64,000 nt of DNA from Megalonaias nervosa (GCA_016617855.1 JAECUM010003640.1:1-64000), one strand, 5' to 3'. Counted from the first letter of the stretch, positions 1-12,099 are shown. Translations and numbers: made by a program. The notes: generated from the sequence alone by a model not told the origin.

Positions 1-221
1 GTATGATTTGGGGAGTCACGTGCCATCCCCCCCTTGACTTATTCTTCGGGCGCCCATGACAATCAGTGTCTGTACATCTATCTTTGTCTTAAAGAAGTCA
101 AAGGGTTTGTTTTTAATGAACTATCTGGTCCACATTTACCTACATTTTGTATTATTCTCAGTTGAGCTCTGTAAGATGATATCCAATCAAAATCTTTCTT
201 TTAAGCGAATTTGATACTAGT

Positions 222-312
222 TTTATCCGTGAAATTTTAATACAGTTGCAAGAGTGAATAAGATTTATCCGTGAAATCTTAATATCGTTAAAAGAGTGAA
301 TAAGATTTACGG
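222..312. repeat. 42-bp tandem duplication
   Basis: Two adjacent copies of a 42-bp unit beginning TTTATCCGTGAAAT, at 222 and 264, with the start of a degenerate third copy near 304. The copies differ at a few bases, so this is a local tandem duplication rather than a microsatellite. No coding frame is convincing here. Confidence 0.75.
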
Positions 313-1362
313 AATCGTAACATCTGTTACAGGAGGACAAGATGGGAGAGCCGAGAGAATTCATGTACAACGCACACAAATGTAAACAGTAATATTCGTG
401 AAAAACACACATGCAAAATATCTTTCCCTGCCCAGGCATAATAAATATCACACTGTTGCATACAAAGCCATCATTTGAGTTAAACTCTGCTTTCACATGC
501 AAATGCAAAAATTGAAGTAAATTGGAACGCTGTGAGCAATGTATATTAATGTTTAGATAGGTATTTTTTTTTAATTGTTGATGTTGTCTGATTGCACGTT
601 ATTTTCTACTTTGCTGATAATGTACGGAAACCCGTTTGCGGCATGATTAAAAAGATTCGTTTTCATGAGGTAAGCTTCCTTTATTATGAGATAATAATGC
701 GGTTTTACTTGAGATCATTTCGTTATTAGGAAATAAAATTGCGTTACTATGAGGAAATGTTGCGTAATTGTGAAACAGTACGAGATAGTATTGTCAGTTA
801 ACATTGCATTATCACGAGTTAATATTACATTATTACTAGTTGATATTAATATTATTATGAGCGTGTATGGAGCCTCATTTCTCACAGCGAGAAGTGATTC
901 ATAGAAAATGACAGATACGTTGAAAAGTTTGATAAGATTCAACGTTGTAAGAAAGGTATTTAGTAGAACAAATTGTTCATCACATTAGATCGCAATAAGC
1001 AGAAGCCAGTGCAAAGAAAATTGAAGAATCTTGGAATCTACAGGGAAGGAAAAAAAGACAGATTAAACTAAGGTGGACTAATTTATCACAAGGAGATACA
1101 TCTTCGCTAGCCAAGGTTCCGAAATGTTAACCCTATCTACCCTTGGCCGATCGAAGAGATATATTGGTGCTTTGTCCTAGTGACATCTATTAATTTCATG
1201 TGTTGCCTCCCTTAGTATATAATTAATGCCAGCTAACCAACAGCGAGGTGCATTGTACATCGGCCGAAAATGGTGGAGGCAATTGACCTAAATGATACTT
1301 TCTAAGTTTAACATCCAAAGTATGACTATGTACCAGAGGGAAGCCAAAACAGGTGTTTTTGA
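313..1362. other. No supportable feature
   Basis: AT-rich sequence with frequent stops in all frames. Between 660 and 850 there are loosely repeated phrases (variants of TTATGAG and GTTAATATTACATTA) suggesting an ancient decayed tandem array, but no clear period. I see no gene, tRNA-like head or terminal inverted repeat. Confidence 0.5.
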
Positions 1363-1443
1363 GTGAATGTATTTCTGCAAACACAGACCGGCAGTGGAAA
1401 ATTGCTTATTTATCAGCCCATTCAAGTTCTCTGCTCCCCTAGT
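1363..1443 (+). pseudogene. Helicase motif I-like fragment (RecQ/DEAD type)
   Basis: The plus-strand frame encodes VFLQTQTGSGKLLIYQPI. This matches the Walker A/motif I context of RecQ-like helicases, where a TGSGKS core is usually followed by hydrophobic residues and YQ. The motif spans 1384-1419. The Ser or Thr that normally follows the P-loop Lys is Leu here, and an in-frame TGA lies directly upstream at 1360, so it cannot be active as it stands. No later helicase motif (DEAH box, motif III or VI) is visible downstream. RecQ-like helicase fragments are common repeat-associated genes in mollusc genomes, so a decayed copy fits. A chance resemblance cannot be excluded from one motif. Confidence 0.35.
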
Positions 1444-2106
1444 TTCGAGTATGTAGGAACAGTGTTCAAACTTGAACAACTTAATTTGATTGGATGCAAT
1501 GGCTTGCATCATCATCCAGTGAAATTCACAGACCCGATGCACATAAATATCAGCACGATACGCCAAGGTGTAGATAGGGCTATTTCATCGGAACCATGTC
1601 TAGCGAAGATGAAGGAGATAGAAAAGTGATGTTTTGTATGGCTACAACTGGAAGTAAATGAACTGTTTTAAGTTAAAGGTCACCGGCCATACTCCAACAT
1701 TTTTTTTTTTACATCAGATTTGCATTACATGAGTAAAAGTATTTATACTCGCACAAAAAGAACAAAAAAAAAAAATTATTAGGTCCAAAGAAGAAATAAT
1801 AATTTAATTACTCGAAATAGAAGTATACAACGCTGTTACTTCCCTGAGCTACGATTTCCCACCTATAGAGGACGCCAGCCGGAAATGACGTACATTTATC
1901 CCCACAAGACGAAGTACATGCTTCTTGTTGTCGAAAAATAAAACACTATGAACTATGGATAGGGAACATTTAAATGAAACTACTGAAAACTAATTTACTG
2001 TTCAGCGTTATATCGATATGCGTGGACGACGCACTAGATTCAGTCGCTTTCAAGACTGTTCCCTTGTTTCAATTTATTTAGAAAATTCCCGTTAATACAG
2101 GTAAAA

Positions 2107-2262
2107 AGGAATCAATGTTGGCTTTCCTATGTCGGCCGACTTTATAAAAAAAAAAAAAAGAAAAAAAGAAATCGGCACACTTAAAAGAATCCAAAGGAAC
2201 CAAACTTGGCTTCCTTATATCGGCCGACTTCATGAGAAAAAATCAGCACACTTAAAAGATAC
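2107..2262. repeat. 88-bp direct duplication with CGGCCGAC core
   Basis: Two copies of an ~88-bp unit start at about 2107 and 2195. Each holds a GGC-TTCCTAT-TCGGCCGACTT block followed by an A-rich tract and CAGCACACTTAAAAGA or a close variant. The copies are diverged by several substitutions and by different poly-A lengths. Confidence 0.65.
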
Positions 2263-3097
2263 CAAAGTCAGTTTCCGGGATTGGTTTGCTTTGTAATAAA
2301 ATAACCTTTGTATTTGATATCCTGTCGGTAAGTTTAAGCAAGGAGTTTATTGCTCGCTGCCAGTTGTGTTTATTCATCACCCGGGCTTCTATTTGTTTGC
2401 CATATGTAATCATAATTGATGTTTGCAGAGCAAATAGTATACACAACAATAACTTGCTTTAATCATACTTTTATAACCCATGCTAATGAAAAGATTATCA
2501 TTTGCACTCACAGTGAATGTATTTTAAAATAATGATTTTTATTTGCGAGATACCGTCGTATAGTTAACCTGCATAAAATATGATCTTGGTCAGTTTGCAC
2601 CTTGTAACTTATCATGCGTGAATGGCAGGTGCCTTCAAGCAATCGGGTGATATTTTCGTCTCTTTTGCGATTTTGTTATTTGACATAAGCGATACACACT
2701 ACAGTAATGATGCATACGTAAACCGGCATCCGCTATATACACGGAATTCGTGGATGTATTTTTTCTTTAATAAATTTAGCATGATGAAAAAAGAAAGAAT
2801 AAATGATAACAATGCAAAGTTAGTTTCTTTCATTTTATTTTCAAATAAGTTTATGTTTATCCATTTTTTTTTGTACCGTGCAAGGGGGGGGGGGCACAAA
2901 TTCAACACAAAATTATTTCCTTTCTTATTTGTATGGAATAATGGAGCAAATATGATTGACGATATTGACTAGTAATGACAAGCTTTTAATTTACGCGCGT
3001 ACACACTAAGACAACTTGAAAAATAAAAACAAACAATAAAATTAACTGGTAAGAGCTTCATATTGCAGCAACTGAACACTGACAAAATGCTCAACAT

Positions 3098-3100
<3 letters not shown>

Positions 3101-3148
<48 letters not shown>
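3101..3148. repeat. (TC)24 microsatellite
   Basis: Uninterrupted TC dinucleotide run. Length polymorphism is expected. Confidence 0.97.
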
Positions 3149-3149
<1 letters not shown>

Positions 3150-3552
3150 AGTGTATTATATGCAGCAGTGTTACAATATGAAACCTAAAATTAAATATAT
3201 ATGTTATAATATCTCTTGTACACTATCCTTAGAAAAATGTATACGTATTCTGTAGAATATTGTTTTATAAATCAATATTGATAATTTGACTGGAAGACTT
3301 AAATTGAGAATGTCGTTGTGCAGATGCATATATTTTTTAGCATTAAAAAATGTATATAAATATTTTAATTAGAACGAGCAAAATATGTCAGTTTGTGTTT
3401 TCTCTCATATATATGTACGTTACGAAGTATGGCTATTTTCTTTGAAAGAATATCAAGATAGTTTGTTTAAATTTAGTTTTTTTCCTAAAACCTATCTTAC
3501 ATAGTATCTACTTGTTGTTTGAAGAAAAAGAATTTGTTAAAACTATTGTTAA

Positions 3553-3623
3553 GTTGGGCCGAATTGTCTTTCGAGTTGGGCCGAATTGTCTTGGGCCAAA
3601 TTGTCTTTGGGCCAAATTGACTA
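3553..3623. repeat. Short tandem TTGGGCC(G/A)AATTGTCTT units
   Basis: Four close, imperfect copies of a 17-22 bp unit with the core TTGGGCCRAATTG. Spacing shortens along the array. Function unknown; a degenerate minisatellite is the simplest reading. Confidence 0.6.
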
Positions 3624-6600
3624 TAATGCGGCATAAATGATACAACTTTCCCATCCCTCACCCTATTCGATCTCACAGCTTGAATCCACTTTTGTTTCTG
3701 GTAAAAATGGTCTTTCGGAAAAAGAAAGAACCCTTTTCCCATCATCACTCTTTTGGTTACATCCATATACAACACAGTGCACCATATTTGCTGTGCAAAA
3801 GCACGATCGTAAGATATATCACATAGACATTTACGTGGGGAAATTAAACACTTGAATGGCTAGGTTGAATAGAAGGGATAAATGTACGTCATATCCGTTT
3901 TTGGCACGTGGAAACTACCGATTGTTTACGGAGATTTCCGAATAATTTTTCAATTTAAAAAAGCGGACTTTTAAGTCTAATTAAACATTTTTGTGGTGTG
4001 CATACATAACAAATGCGTTTTGTATATGATTATAATAATATCACACGTTTGTACAATATAGGTGGCCAGTGACCTTTAAGGGACGTGTTGTAGATCGTAA
4101 AAGTGTCAGAGTTCTGTTGCAGATTTCTGATCCGTAAAGGCTTGAATTGCAAAAATTTCGCCGCTTATGACACAGCGTGTAATTTAGACATGGTCCTAAA
4201 CACACTTGGCAGACAGATTCTAATGATCGACTAAAGGATGCTTTGATGGATTTTCGCAATTCATCGCTTGTTTACATGCTAATGTTCGAGGAATCACGTG
4301 TAGGAATGCCTATTATTTAATAAAAGCGGTTGTGTCGAAACGTTTGACAAGGGGAGTGGGGAATACAGTAATCCAAGCTTTTCTCGGAAGACGTTATGAA
4401 GACGATCGTGCTAGAGATTGGTTTTGGGGTTTTTTTTAGGTTTTGTTTTTTAATGCTGAGACAGTAGGGTACATCGTTGTGTTGAATTCTGGTGCAGTGC
4501 CCTACATTTCTGGGTCGAACTTATCCTACACGTGTAACGAGATGATTACTTTAGCTGCAACTACCTTCATATTATTTGTGTTTTGTTATTATTTTGATTC
4601 AAGAAATAATTAAAGCGAGTATGTGTTACGATACGAGTATTTTTAATATTAAACCCATGCCATATGCTAGCTGTAATAAAAGAGTAATCTGAAGTGAATA
4701 TAAGATTGACACTCCACTTCTTGCACGATTTTCCACTGACCAAAATAATTCAATATCAGAGCACTCAGTTTTTGTTTTGTCTGTTACGAGGAAATTATAA
4801 GACATAGTTTTGACTAAATCGTTGATGCCCACATCGTTCGCGTCTTTCGCCGCGTCAGCACAATGTTAAAGTGGTTGGGGTTAGGTGGTATCTGTTTGGA
4901 ACTTGATGAAACCTGCTATGACGGAATTGGAATTACTTTTCTTCAATGTGGGTCAGTGTCGAAGCAATAAATTCTACCCCTCCATGCAACAAAAACACAG
5001 TTCTTTGATGATTAGTCGCGGGGGTTACTTTTGCATTTGTTATGCTAGTTACGTTGGTTCTCTCTTTCATAGGGTGGGGTTGTGTGATTTTAAAGGCAAC
5101 CCCTAATTTCTAAAAAATTTAAACCAAATTATTAGTAATTATTTATTTCTATGAAGTATGCTTTTTTTCTGGATTATTGTATATATAAGAAGTTAACATT
5201 CTCAACAAACCGATTTATGGCCCTGGGAATTGCCCCAGTGTGTCTTCCGATTGCTTGTGTTCAATCCATTTGACCATGACAAGAAGTTATTTAGATATCC
5301 ATCATATAACCATTTTTAATGTTATGCATATTCAGTGTTGGCTTTTGTCCATGTTTATGTGTTATGTATCTTTAATTTGTATTGTTTAAGTGACCTTTAT
5401 CCATAACTGAGGGTAGGAGTTTGGGCCTACCTGACTAAAGTCTTTTTTTTAATAAGCAAAACATTACATAGCTAATTCTTGTCTACATCTTAGATTATAT
5501 ATTAAGATCAATATTACTTCGAGGTAAACATGTTTATGTGACCTTTGACCTTGGAAGTTTATAGAAGGGATCTTATTTATGAATTTGATGGGAAAATGAC
5601 CCCCATAATGGGTCTGTTATTGTGTCTTGGGTTCATTTTATATAAAGGAGAAGTAAACATAAATTTTGTATTCCTCTCTTACCGTCAGCATTTAAAGGAA
5701 TCAAATTTAGTTGTGTTCAGGTAATATTTGAGAAGATTTATTTATTTTAATTATTAAATGAAATTACAAAGTGTTTCAATAATACTTTGCGACTTAATAA
5801 CTATTTTGGGATTATTGTGAATTCATTTAGAGACATTTTTGATTACATCGTTGTGATACATAAAGACTGTTAACACATCAACACTATTCCATGCTATTGG
5901 TACATCAGCACTTTCAAGCTTGGAGTTCATTTGGAACCACTGGAATTCATTCTGATTACTCTATTCTTTTGGACTTTTCATAGAACTTTTAGGATTATTT
6001 GGGATTTAATTCAGAATACTATAACTTCTTTTTAACTTATCACTTTGTATTCTAGAGAAATAAGTTATTTGTTGAATTTAAAAAAAAAAAAAAATGTTAC
6101 TTTTCTCTTTTTTCTGTTACTTAATTTATGACCATCGAATCATAACAATATACTTCCTCACCATAAGAAGGCTAGTTCATGAATTTATGCAGTCATAGCC
6201 CATTGCGACCGGCTTGTGTATCGTGCCCTTAAAATCACTGAGTGATATGCCAACGAGCCATTTCATAAAAACGTTTCTATGAAAATATTCCCCGTTGAAT
6301 AGTAACGATTTAAATTATAATTTGATTTATCACATAGTAGGTATAATTTTCTTATAGTATGTGCAGTTTCATATTTTGGATATTGCCACACGTTAACATA
6401 TCGCTTTATGTGATTCTGATTTGTCCAAATAAACCCATGAAATTAATGCGCAGTATTCTCTTTATTGATCGGCTGAGATCGTGGGAAAACTTTTCTAACC
6501 CCGCCTTCTGGAATGTTTTGTTTTTTTGTTTTTGTTTTGTTTTTGGCCGCCATTTTTCGAATCGACTTGCGAAATGGAATTGGGGAAAAATGGTCTCGTA

Positions 6601-7428
6601 TGATTCAATATGGCTAATTTACCCCAACAGGGGCTTGTTATGTCATGTATAACATATCATAACATGATAAATGGCTAAAACCACAAGACAAAAACAATAG
6701 TAACAACAAGTAAACTATGGATATTGCTTGTGTGGGGTGGGGTTTGAGGGAGGCGGTATATCTGTGACATGGAATCCACCCTATATACAGGCGTGGTTTA
6801 AATATTGACTTAAAGAAGTAAATAAACTAACCTCTGTTCACAGAAGAACCTGGACATAAAGAGGTCTCAAAACTGACAGAAGTTTGTCCAACCACTGCAT
6901 ATTTACGTGGTAAAATATGTGATGCAATTCTGAGTCAAAATGAAATTTGTTTGCATATTCTGTAGTCTACTGTTCAAAATCAAACACTGCAAATATCCGG
7001 TCACAAATACATTACAGTAAATATGGGAATTTCTTCATCCAGTAAACCTTATTTCACATGAATATCGCAATATCAATGCAATATTTAGTTGCGAAAGTGA
7101 CACGGTTATGTAAACATAGATCGTCAACTGTACGGGTACAGCAGTGCATCAAACAATGCAACATCCGACACATTGGACATTCTGTGTCGAAAAATGATTT
7201 TGTCTGTGTAAAATGTTCTGTTTATTCAGAAGGATGCTTGTTCTTTGATTTATATTTGTAAGAAAAGTATAACCTACTTTTAAACGTCAGTAGTATTTCC
7301 ACTTTGGTAGGGACTATTTTTTAGGCACAACAAATGAAAGGTGCATCGATTGTCAGAATGAACGAAATTATTCGTCCTTCTTTCCATCTAAATAATTTCC
7401 ACTGAAATAAACACTATGTGATAAAAAG
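3624..7428. other. No supportable feature
   Basis: AT-rich intron-like or intergenic sequence. All open frames are short, usually without an ATG in good context, and show no recognisable domain. Poly-A or poly-T runs occur near 6078-6094 and 5442. A G/T-rich patch lies at 6730-6760. No transposon termini were recognised. Confidence 0.5.
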
Positions 7429-7573
7429 AATCTCCAGTGGGTAATGATTTAATACTAAATTTATGAAACTCGTTGAATAATGTCCAGCTTTTGCTAGCCA
7501 AGGCTCGCAAAAGCTGGACATTATTCAACTGGTTTCATAAATTCAGTATTAAATCATTACCCATTTGAGATTC
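7429..7573. repeat. 145-bp near-perfect palindrome (MITE-like hairpin)
   Basis: The two halves are reverse complements about the 7500/7501 junction. The left arm (AGTGGGTAATGATTTAATAC ... GTCCAGCTTTTGCTAGCC) is mirrored by the right arm (GGCTCGCAAAAGCTGGAC ... GTATTAAATCATTACCCA) with few mismatches and essentially no loop. Weaker complementarity continues outward from GAATCTC / GAGATTC, so the full element could reach roughly 7408-7590. The geometry suits a foldback MITE. A transcribed copy would form one long hairpin and could feed small-RNA pathways. No target duplication is clear. Confidence 0.85.
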
Positions 7574-7884
7574 TGTATATAATGTGCGATTGTACTGTTA
7601 GGTTTATTTATGATTAAATTAAGAAAAAAATGAAACCATTTCTAAAAAGATAATGCTCAACTCAGTAATTCTAAAATATAGTTTTTATGAATCTACGTTG
7701 ATGGAAAAGCAAATAATTTTCTCGCAGGCTACATAATGCTGCAACTGCTTGCAGCCTTAGACAATACTTGTCATTGAGATATTTATATTCGTTTACTTTT
7801 AAAGACCTCTTTCGGGTCAAATGTAATATTTCATTATAGTACTCGCAAAGAAAATGGTGGTGTACAGAAAATGATTTCACAAGG

Positions 7885-8140
7885 TTTTATTGACCATTTT
7901 ACATCTTCATATAGATCTGCAGGCTTGTCCAAGTCATTCTTGTTTATTAGTTGAGGTTGATCTGCAGGCTGGTTCAAGCTATTCTTGTCTATCAGAACAT
8001 GGAGATCTTCAGGCTCGTCAAGGCCATTCTTATATATCAGATCAGGCAGATGTGTTTGCTGGTTCAAGATATTTTCCTTTATCAGATCAGGTAGATGTGT
8101 TGGCTGGTTTAAGACATTTTCCTCTATCAGGTCAGGCACA
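7885..8140 (-). repeat. 45-bp minisatellite with open minus-strand frame
   Basis: Five to six diverged copies of a 45-bp unit. On the minus strand the unit is 15 codons and stays open for about 100 residues, reading as repeats of the form L-P-x-L-I-x-x-N-x-L-N-Q-P-x-D/H. The conserved Leu, Ile, Asn, Leu and Pro positions persist although the DNA has drifted. No in-frame ATG lies at the upstream edge (a TGA precedes the first unit), so coding would need an upstream exon. It is adjacent to three other minisatellites, which favours a non-coding array whose period happens to be a multiple of three. Confidence 0.6.
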
Positions 8141-8440
8141 GCTTGTGCAAATCCTCTTCATAAGGCAGATTGTTCTTTTCTTGGCATTAAGCCTGACAAA
8201 CTTCAAACCTGGCATACAAAAGCCTCGAATTTATACAGGTGAGGCAAAGTGTACTTGCAAATACAGGCTTGTCACAAGGTAATCCTGTACTCCTGTCACT
8301 AAGGATGCCATGTAAGTTCAACACTTCAGTTTGCGTTATCAAGTTTAGCCAATAAAACAGGCAATGTAATTGTGTAGAATCATCGTTAGTACACTGTCAT
8401 TTGCAATTCGAGTGCAGTTAGAAAAATGCTGTATGAGAAA

Positions 8441-8745
8441 GAAACCGTTAGAAGTACACGTATGAAGTAGTCAATTCATGTCAGAAACCGTTAGAAATAC
8501 ACGTATGAAGTGGTAAATTTATGTCAGAAACCGTTAGAAGTACACGTATGAAGTGGTCAATTTATGTCAGAAACCGTTAGATGTACACTTATGAAGTGGT
8601 CAATTTATGTCAGAAACCGTTAGAAGTACACGTATGAAGTGGTCAATTTATGTCAGAAACCGTTAGAAATACACGTATGAAGTGGTAAATTTATGTCAGA
8701 AACCGTTAGAAATACACGTATGAAGTGGTCAATTTATGTCAGAAA
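8441..8745. repeat. 43-bp minisatellite, ~7 copies
   Basis: Units start with GAAACCGTTAGAAGTACACG at 8441, 8484 and 8527 and so on, with an exact 43-bp step. Copies differ at a few sites (AAGTAC/AAATAC/ATGTAC; GGTCAA/GGTAAA), and variants recur in alternate units, suggesting higher-order duplication. Confidence 0.93.
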
Positions 8746-8793
8746 CTGAGAACATATACACAATTTTAAAACATTTTTAGGAAGAGAAATATT

Positions 8794-8875
8794 ATGGACC
8801 ATCTTGTCAAGGGCGTATCAATTGATCATCGTGTCAAGGGCGTATCAATTGACCATCGTGACAAGGGCGTATCAA
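8794..8875. repeat. 27-bp minisatellite, 3 copies
   Basis: Three units with the core CAAGGGCGTATCAA, preceded by CCATCTTGT, TCATCGTGT and CCATCGTGA respectively. It sits between two 43-bp arrays. Confidence 0.9.
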
Positions 8876-8956
8876 ATAAACTGTCCGTGATCTTTCATTT
8901 GCTGACGTATGTATATAAAAGTATGACAATTATATTGTTCATTTCAGCCGCATTCA

Positions 8957-9538
8957 GCTTACATTAAAATAAATAATAAAGGATTAAAAAAAGTCCCAAT
9001 GGCTTTTCACATTAAAAAATAGTAAAAAAATGAAAAGTCCCTATGGCTTGCATTAAGATAAATAGTAAAGAAATAAAAAGTCACAATGGCTTACACTAAA
9101 ATTAAAAGTAAAGAATTAAAAAGTACCAATGGCTTGCATTAAAATAAATAGTAAAGAATAAAATGACCCAATGGCTTACATTAAAATAAATAATAAAGAA
9201 ATGAAAAGTCCCAACGGCTTACACTAAAATTAAAAGTAAAAAATTGAAAAGTCCCTATGGCTTGCATTAAAATAAATAGTAGAGAATAAAATGACCTAAT
9301 GGCATACATTAAAATAAATACTAAAGAAATAAAAAGTCCCAACGGCTTATATTAAAATAAATACTAAAGAAATAAAAAGTCCCAACGGCTTACATTAAAA
9401 TAAATAATAAAGAGATTAAAAGTTCCAACTGCTTACATTAAAACAAATAATAAAGAAATAAAACGTCCCAATGGCTTACATTAAAATAAATAGTAAAGAA
9501 ATAAAAAGTCCCAACGGCTTACATTAAAATAAATAGTA
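8957..9538. repeat. 43-bp minisatellite, ~13 copies, A-rich
   Basis: Units contain AAAAGTCCCAATGGCTTACA followed by TTAAAATAAATARTAAAGAA. The step is 43 bp in the well-conserved part (for example 9338 to 9381), with shorter, degenerate units at the 5' edge. Sequence is unrelated to the 43-bp array 200 bp upstream despite the equal period. Confidence 0.92.
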
Positions 9539-9702
9539 CACAGCTTATGGGGATAACAATCACAAAGAAGATGACAATAATGAAGTATCACGATACAAGT
9601 ATCAATAGTTATAAGAAAGTAGAAATACATAATTTTTCTTAAATCAGTTTAATATGTTAAATAGCCAACCTCAACTTATTTAATTTATTGGGGGAGTGGG
9701 GT

Positions 9703-9906
9703 GGGTTTAATGTTATTTTCAGCACATGATAGGCTATACATAGCGGCCAGTAGAATTTGGTAGAGGAAGAACCATGGAACACCCTAGGAAGACCCATCGA
9801 CCCACGGGAAGTTACTGGCAAGCTTTCTCACATACTCACATTCGCCAAGCAGAGTTGATTTAATCTCTAAAGGTGAGCGCATTAGACCATTCGGCCACCC
9901 ATGACC
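9703..9906 (-). mobile_element. tRNA-derived SINE, family 1, copy a
   Basis: Read on the minus strand it begins GGTGGCCGAATGGTCTAATG (A box at 9879-9898) and continues into a body shared with the copies at 10.35, 26.43 and 60.29 kb: TATGTGAGAAAGC, then GTGGGTCG-TGGGTCTTCC, then TTCTTCCTCTACCA, then GCTATGTATAGCC. The B box region is degenerate or deleted in this copy. The end near 9703 reads CTGAAAATAACATTAAACCC. Family membership is strong; the exact 3' end is approximate. Confidence 0.8.
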
Positions 9907-10349
9907 CCATTATTTAATAAGACATTATGTACTGATTATCAAGATGCACGCCACATCCAAACAACCATGCTATGAGTAGTGCCTGAGAAAGTAGTGCATT
10001 CCATACTCAAACTACATGACCCAGCAGTGAATACCGCCTTGGATTTGAATACATTAGTGGACCAATTCTATAAAGATGAAACATGGGTAATTGTGCCCTG
10101 CTTATGAATTGATACTGTGTTAACTACGAAGCTATAGCTTCGCTAGGTTTCAAGACTGTACTGTGAACAATGCCCAAGAAACAAAGCCAAAGACCCGAAT
10201 CTTTACCTTTTCACAGATTTGTTCTTAAACTTGATAGATACACATCACGCTGAGTCCGTCAACGTGTGGCTGCAGTATGGCATAATAAACATCGAATATA
10301 ATGACCTATCAGTTTGACATTTAAGTATTGTTCTTCTTGATATTGTAGG

Positions 10350-10577
10350 CTTGACACTATTTTTTAGCGCGTGAGAGGGCTATATACATGGCGGTCAGCA
10401 TATATGGTGGAGAAAGAAACCGGGAAAACCCTAGTAGAATCACCGACCCACAGGAAGCTACAGACAAGCTTTCTCACATATCCACATCCTTGAGACTCGA
10501 ACTCACGCGGACAGAGGTGAGATGGTAGTGATCGGTAACGGTGAGCGCTTTAGACATGTCAGAAACTCGGGGCCACC
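10350..10577 (-). mobile_element. tRNA-derived SINE, family 1, copy b
   Basis: On the minus strand there is a tRNA-like head with TCTAAAGCGCTCACC and a good B box (GAGTTCGAGTCTC, at 10489-10505 on the plus strand). The shared body follows: ATATGTGAGAAAGCTTG, CCTGTGGGTCGGTGATTC, then GCCATGTATATAGCCC. It has the same orientation as the copy 450 bp away, which sits on the other side of a short AT-rich spacer. Confidence 0.85.
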
Positions 10578-10723
10578 AACATTTATGTGCATTATTCACG
10601 AGGACATAGTCCGTTCGTGAATTAAGTCTTAGAATGCCCACAATTTACCTACTTCGTTTGGACTCTGCATGTGCATTGCATGGGCGACCTATTAATTCAA
10701 CGGAAACCTTGTCTTTAATCAAT

Positions 10724-11657
10724 ATATTGTTACGAGTCTATGCTCTTTAAATAAGTAACAGAAAAGAGTGAAGACAACAAGCTTTTTGTAAAATCTAACA
10801 AATAATTTATTTCCCTAGAATACAAAGTGAAAATGAGAAAAAAAGAACTTCCGTATTTGCGAATTAAATCCAAAAATAATCCAAGAATTAAAAATAGAAG
10901 TCCTAGTAATAAAAAGCCCTGAATGAAACTGAATTCGAGTCCCGATGAAATCCGAAATTGAAGGCGATGAAGTCTGTATTATCCTACGAAGTGCAGATGT
11001 GTCAACAGTCTCTTGTTGAATCACAGAAAATATTATTCCAGTCTTGAATTCAGTATAAATTCCAATAAATGTCTTATCCAAGAATTTTGTCAGAGCACTT
11101 TTGTATTTCCAGGGAAAAGAATCATTTGAACTGAATAATTTGAAGAAAATAAAACTCAGCCCAAACTGGTCACAACATAATACAACTTAAAGTGTCAAGT
11201 GTTTTAAGCCCAACTGACAAACCTTTATTAAAAACACCAGTTATGCGACTAATTAAGACGCAAAACAGATTCCCGGATGAGGGTCAAAAGCTCATTCTTC
11301 TGGAAAAAAATAGAAGTTTGTTACCAATTGACATATGCTTAATATCACGTAGTCCAGGTATGACCTTGACTAAACTTAATGATTCTTACTTTGAGAAAGA
11401 TAAAAAAAAAATTTAAAAAATGTTGTCTACCATAACTGTCACTGATTTTGGAACAAGGTCAGCAACTAGATACAATGTTTCTATTATTAGTTGTTTATAT
11501 CAACGAAATAAAAAAAAATCAGGTCAAACAGAAATGAACTCTATTCTGGACAATGTCAAATCCAGTAAATAATGTTACATTACAAAAGCATGTAATGGAT
11601 TAAAAAAAAAATTAAAACTAACAAACAAACAATTAAATTAAATATGCATAACAATAT
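10724..11657 (+). mobile_element. Solo-LTR-like element, copy 1, with 4-bp TSD
   Basis: The element proper is 10728-11653 (926 bp). It starts TGTTACGAGTCTATGC and ends GCATAACA, so the termini are TGTTA...TAACA as in LTRs. It is flanked by ATAT on both sides (10724-10727 and 11654-11657). It is collinear with a second copy at 21139-22057: the TTTATTTCCCTAG block lies 78 bp in from the start in both copies, and CAGAGCACTTTTG 363-364 bp in. An AATAAA occurs late in both (about 11507 here), which supports plus orientation and an LTR with a poly-A signal. No primer-binding site or internal coding region follows, so a solo LTR is the best reading. The retrotransposon family is unknown; 4-bp duplications are known for some Ty3/gypsy elements. 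Confidence 0.75.
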
Positions 11658-12099
11658 ACGTACTTGAATGCAGCTGCTTAGAAAACATGTTTATTTATCA
11701 CAAGGTTTAAATTATGTATTTTTTAAATCTTTCATTTTAAATGGGTTGACATATTTCATTAATATCAAGATAATATGAGCTACTAAATTTAACTTGCCTG
11801 CTTTGAGATAAATAGATAAATTCATTCATTTAGATTAGTATAGAGGTAAAATTAAACATTAGATGGATAGAAAGATGAAAATAAATAGAACTAGTAGCAA
11901 GAGCGATCTTTACTATAATTCACTGCTACGAAACATTCATTTGAATAAATAGTGTAAAGACTAACAAAGATGACACTGATTACAAGATGAGTCGCGGAGT
12001 CCGGCCGTAGTCATAAGTTCTACTTTTTGGGGGTGGCACTTAGGAAGTCTAAACTGCAGGATCTGGAATACCAGTTCCCTTCATTAATAAAGGTATCAT

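Noticed and set aside
970..1080. Possible retroelement C-terminal remnant (CRNK-KPVQRKLKNLGIYR-like reading)
   Set aside because: One short suggestive stretch with no second motif; too weak to annotate.
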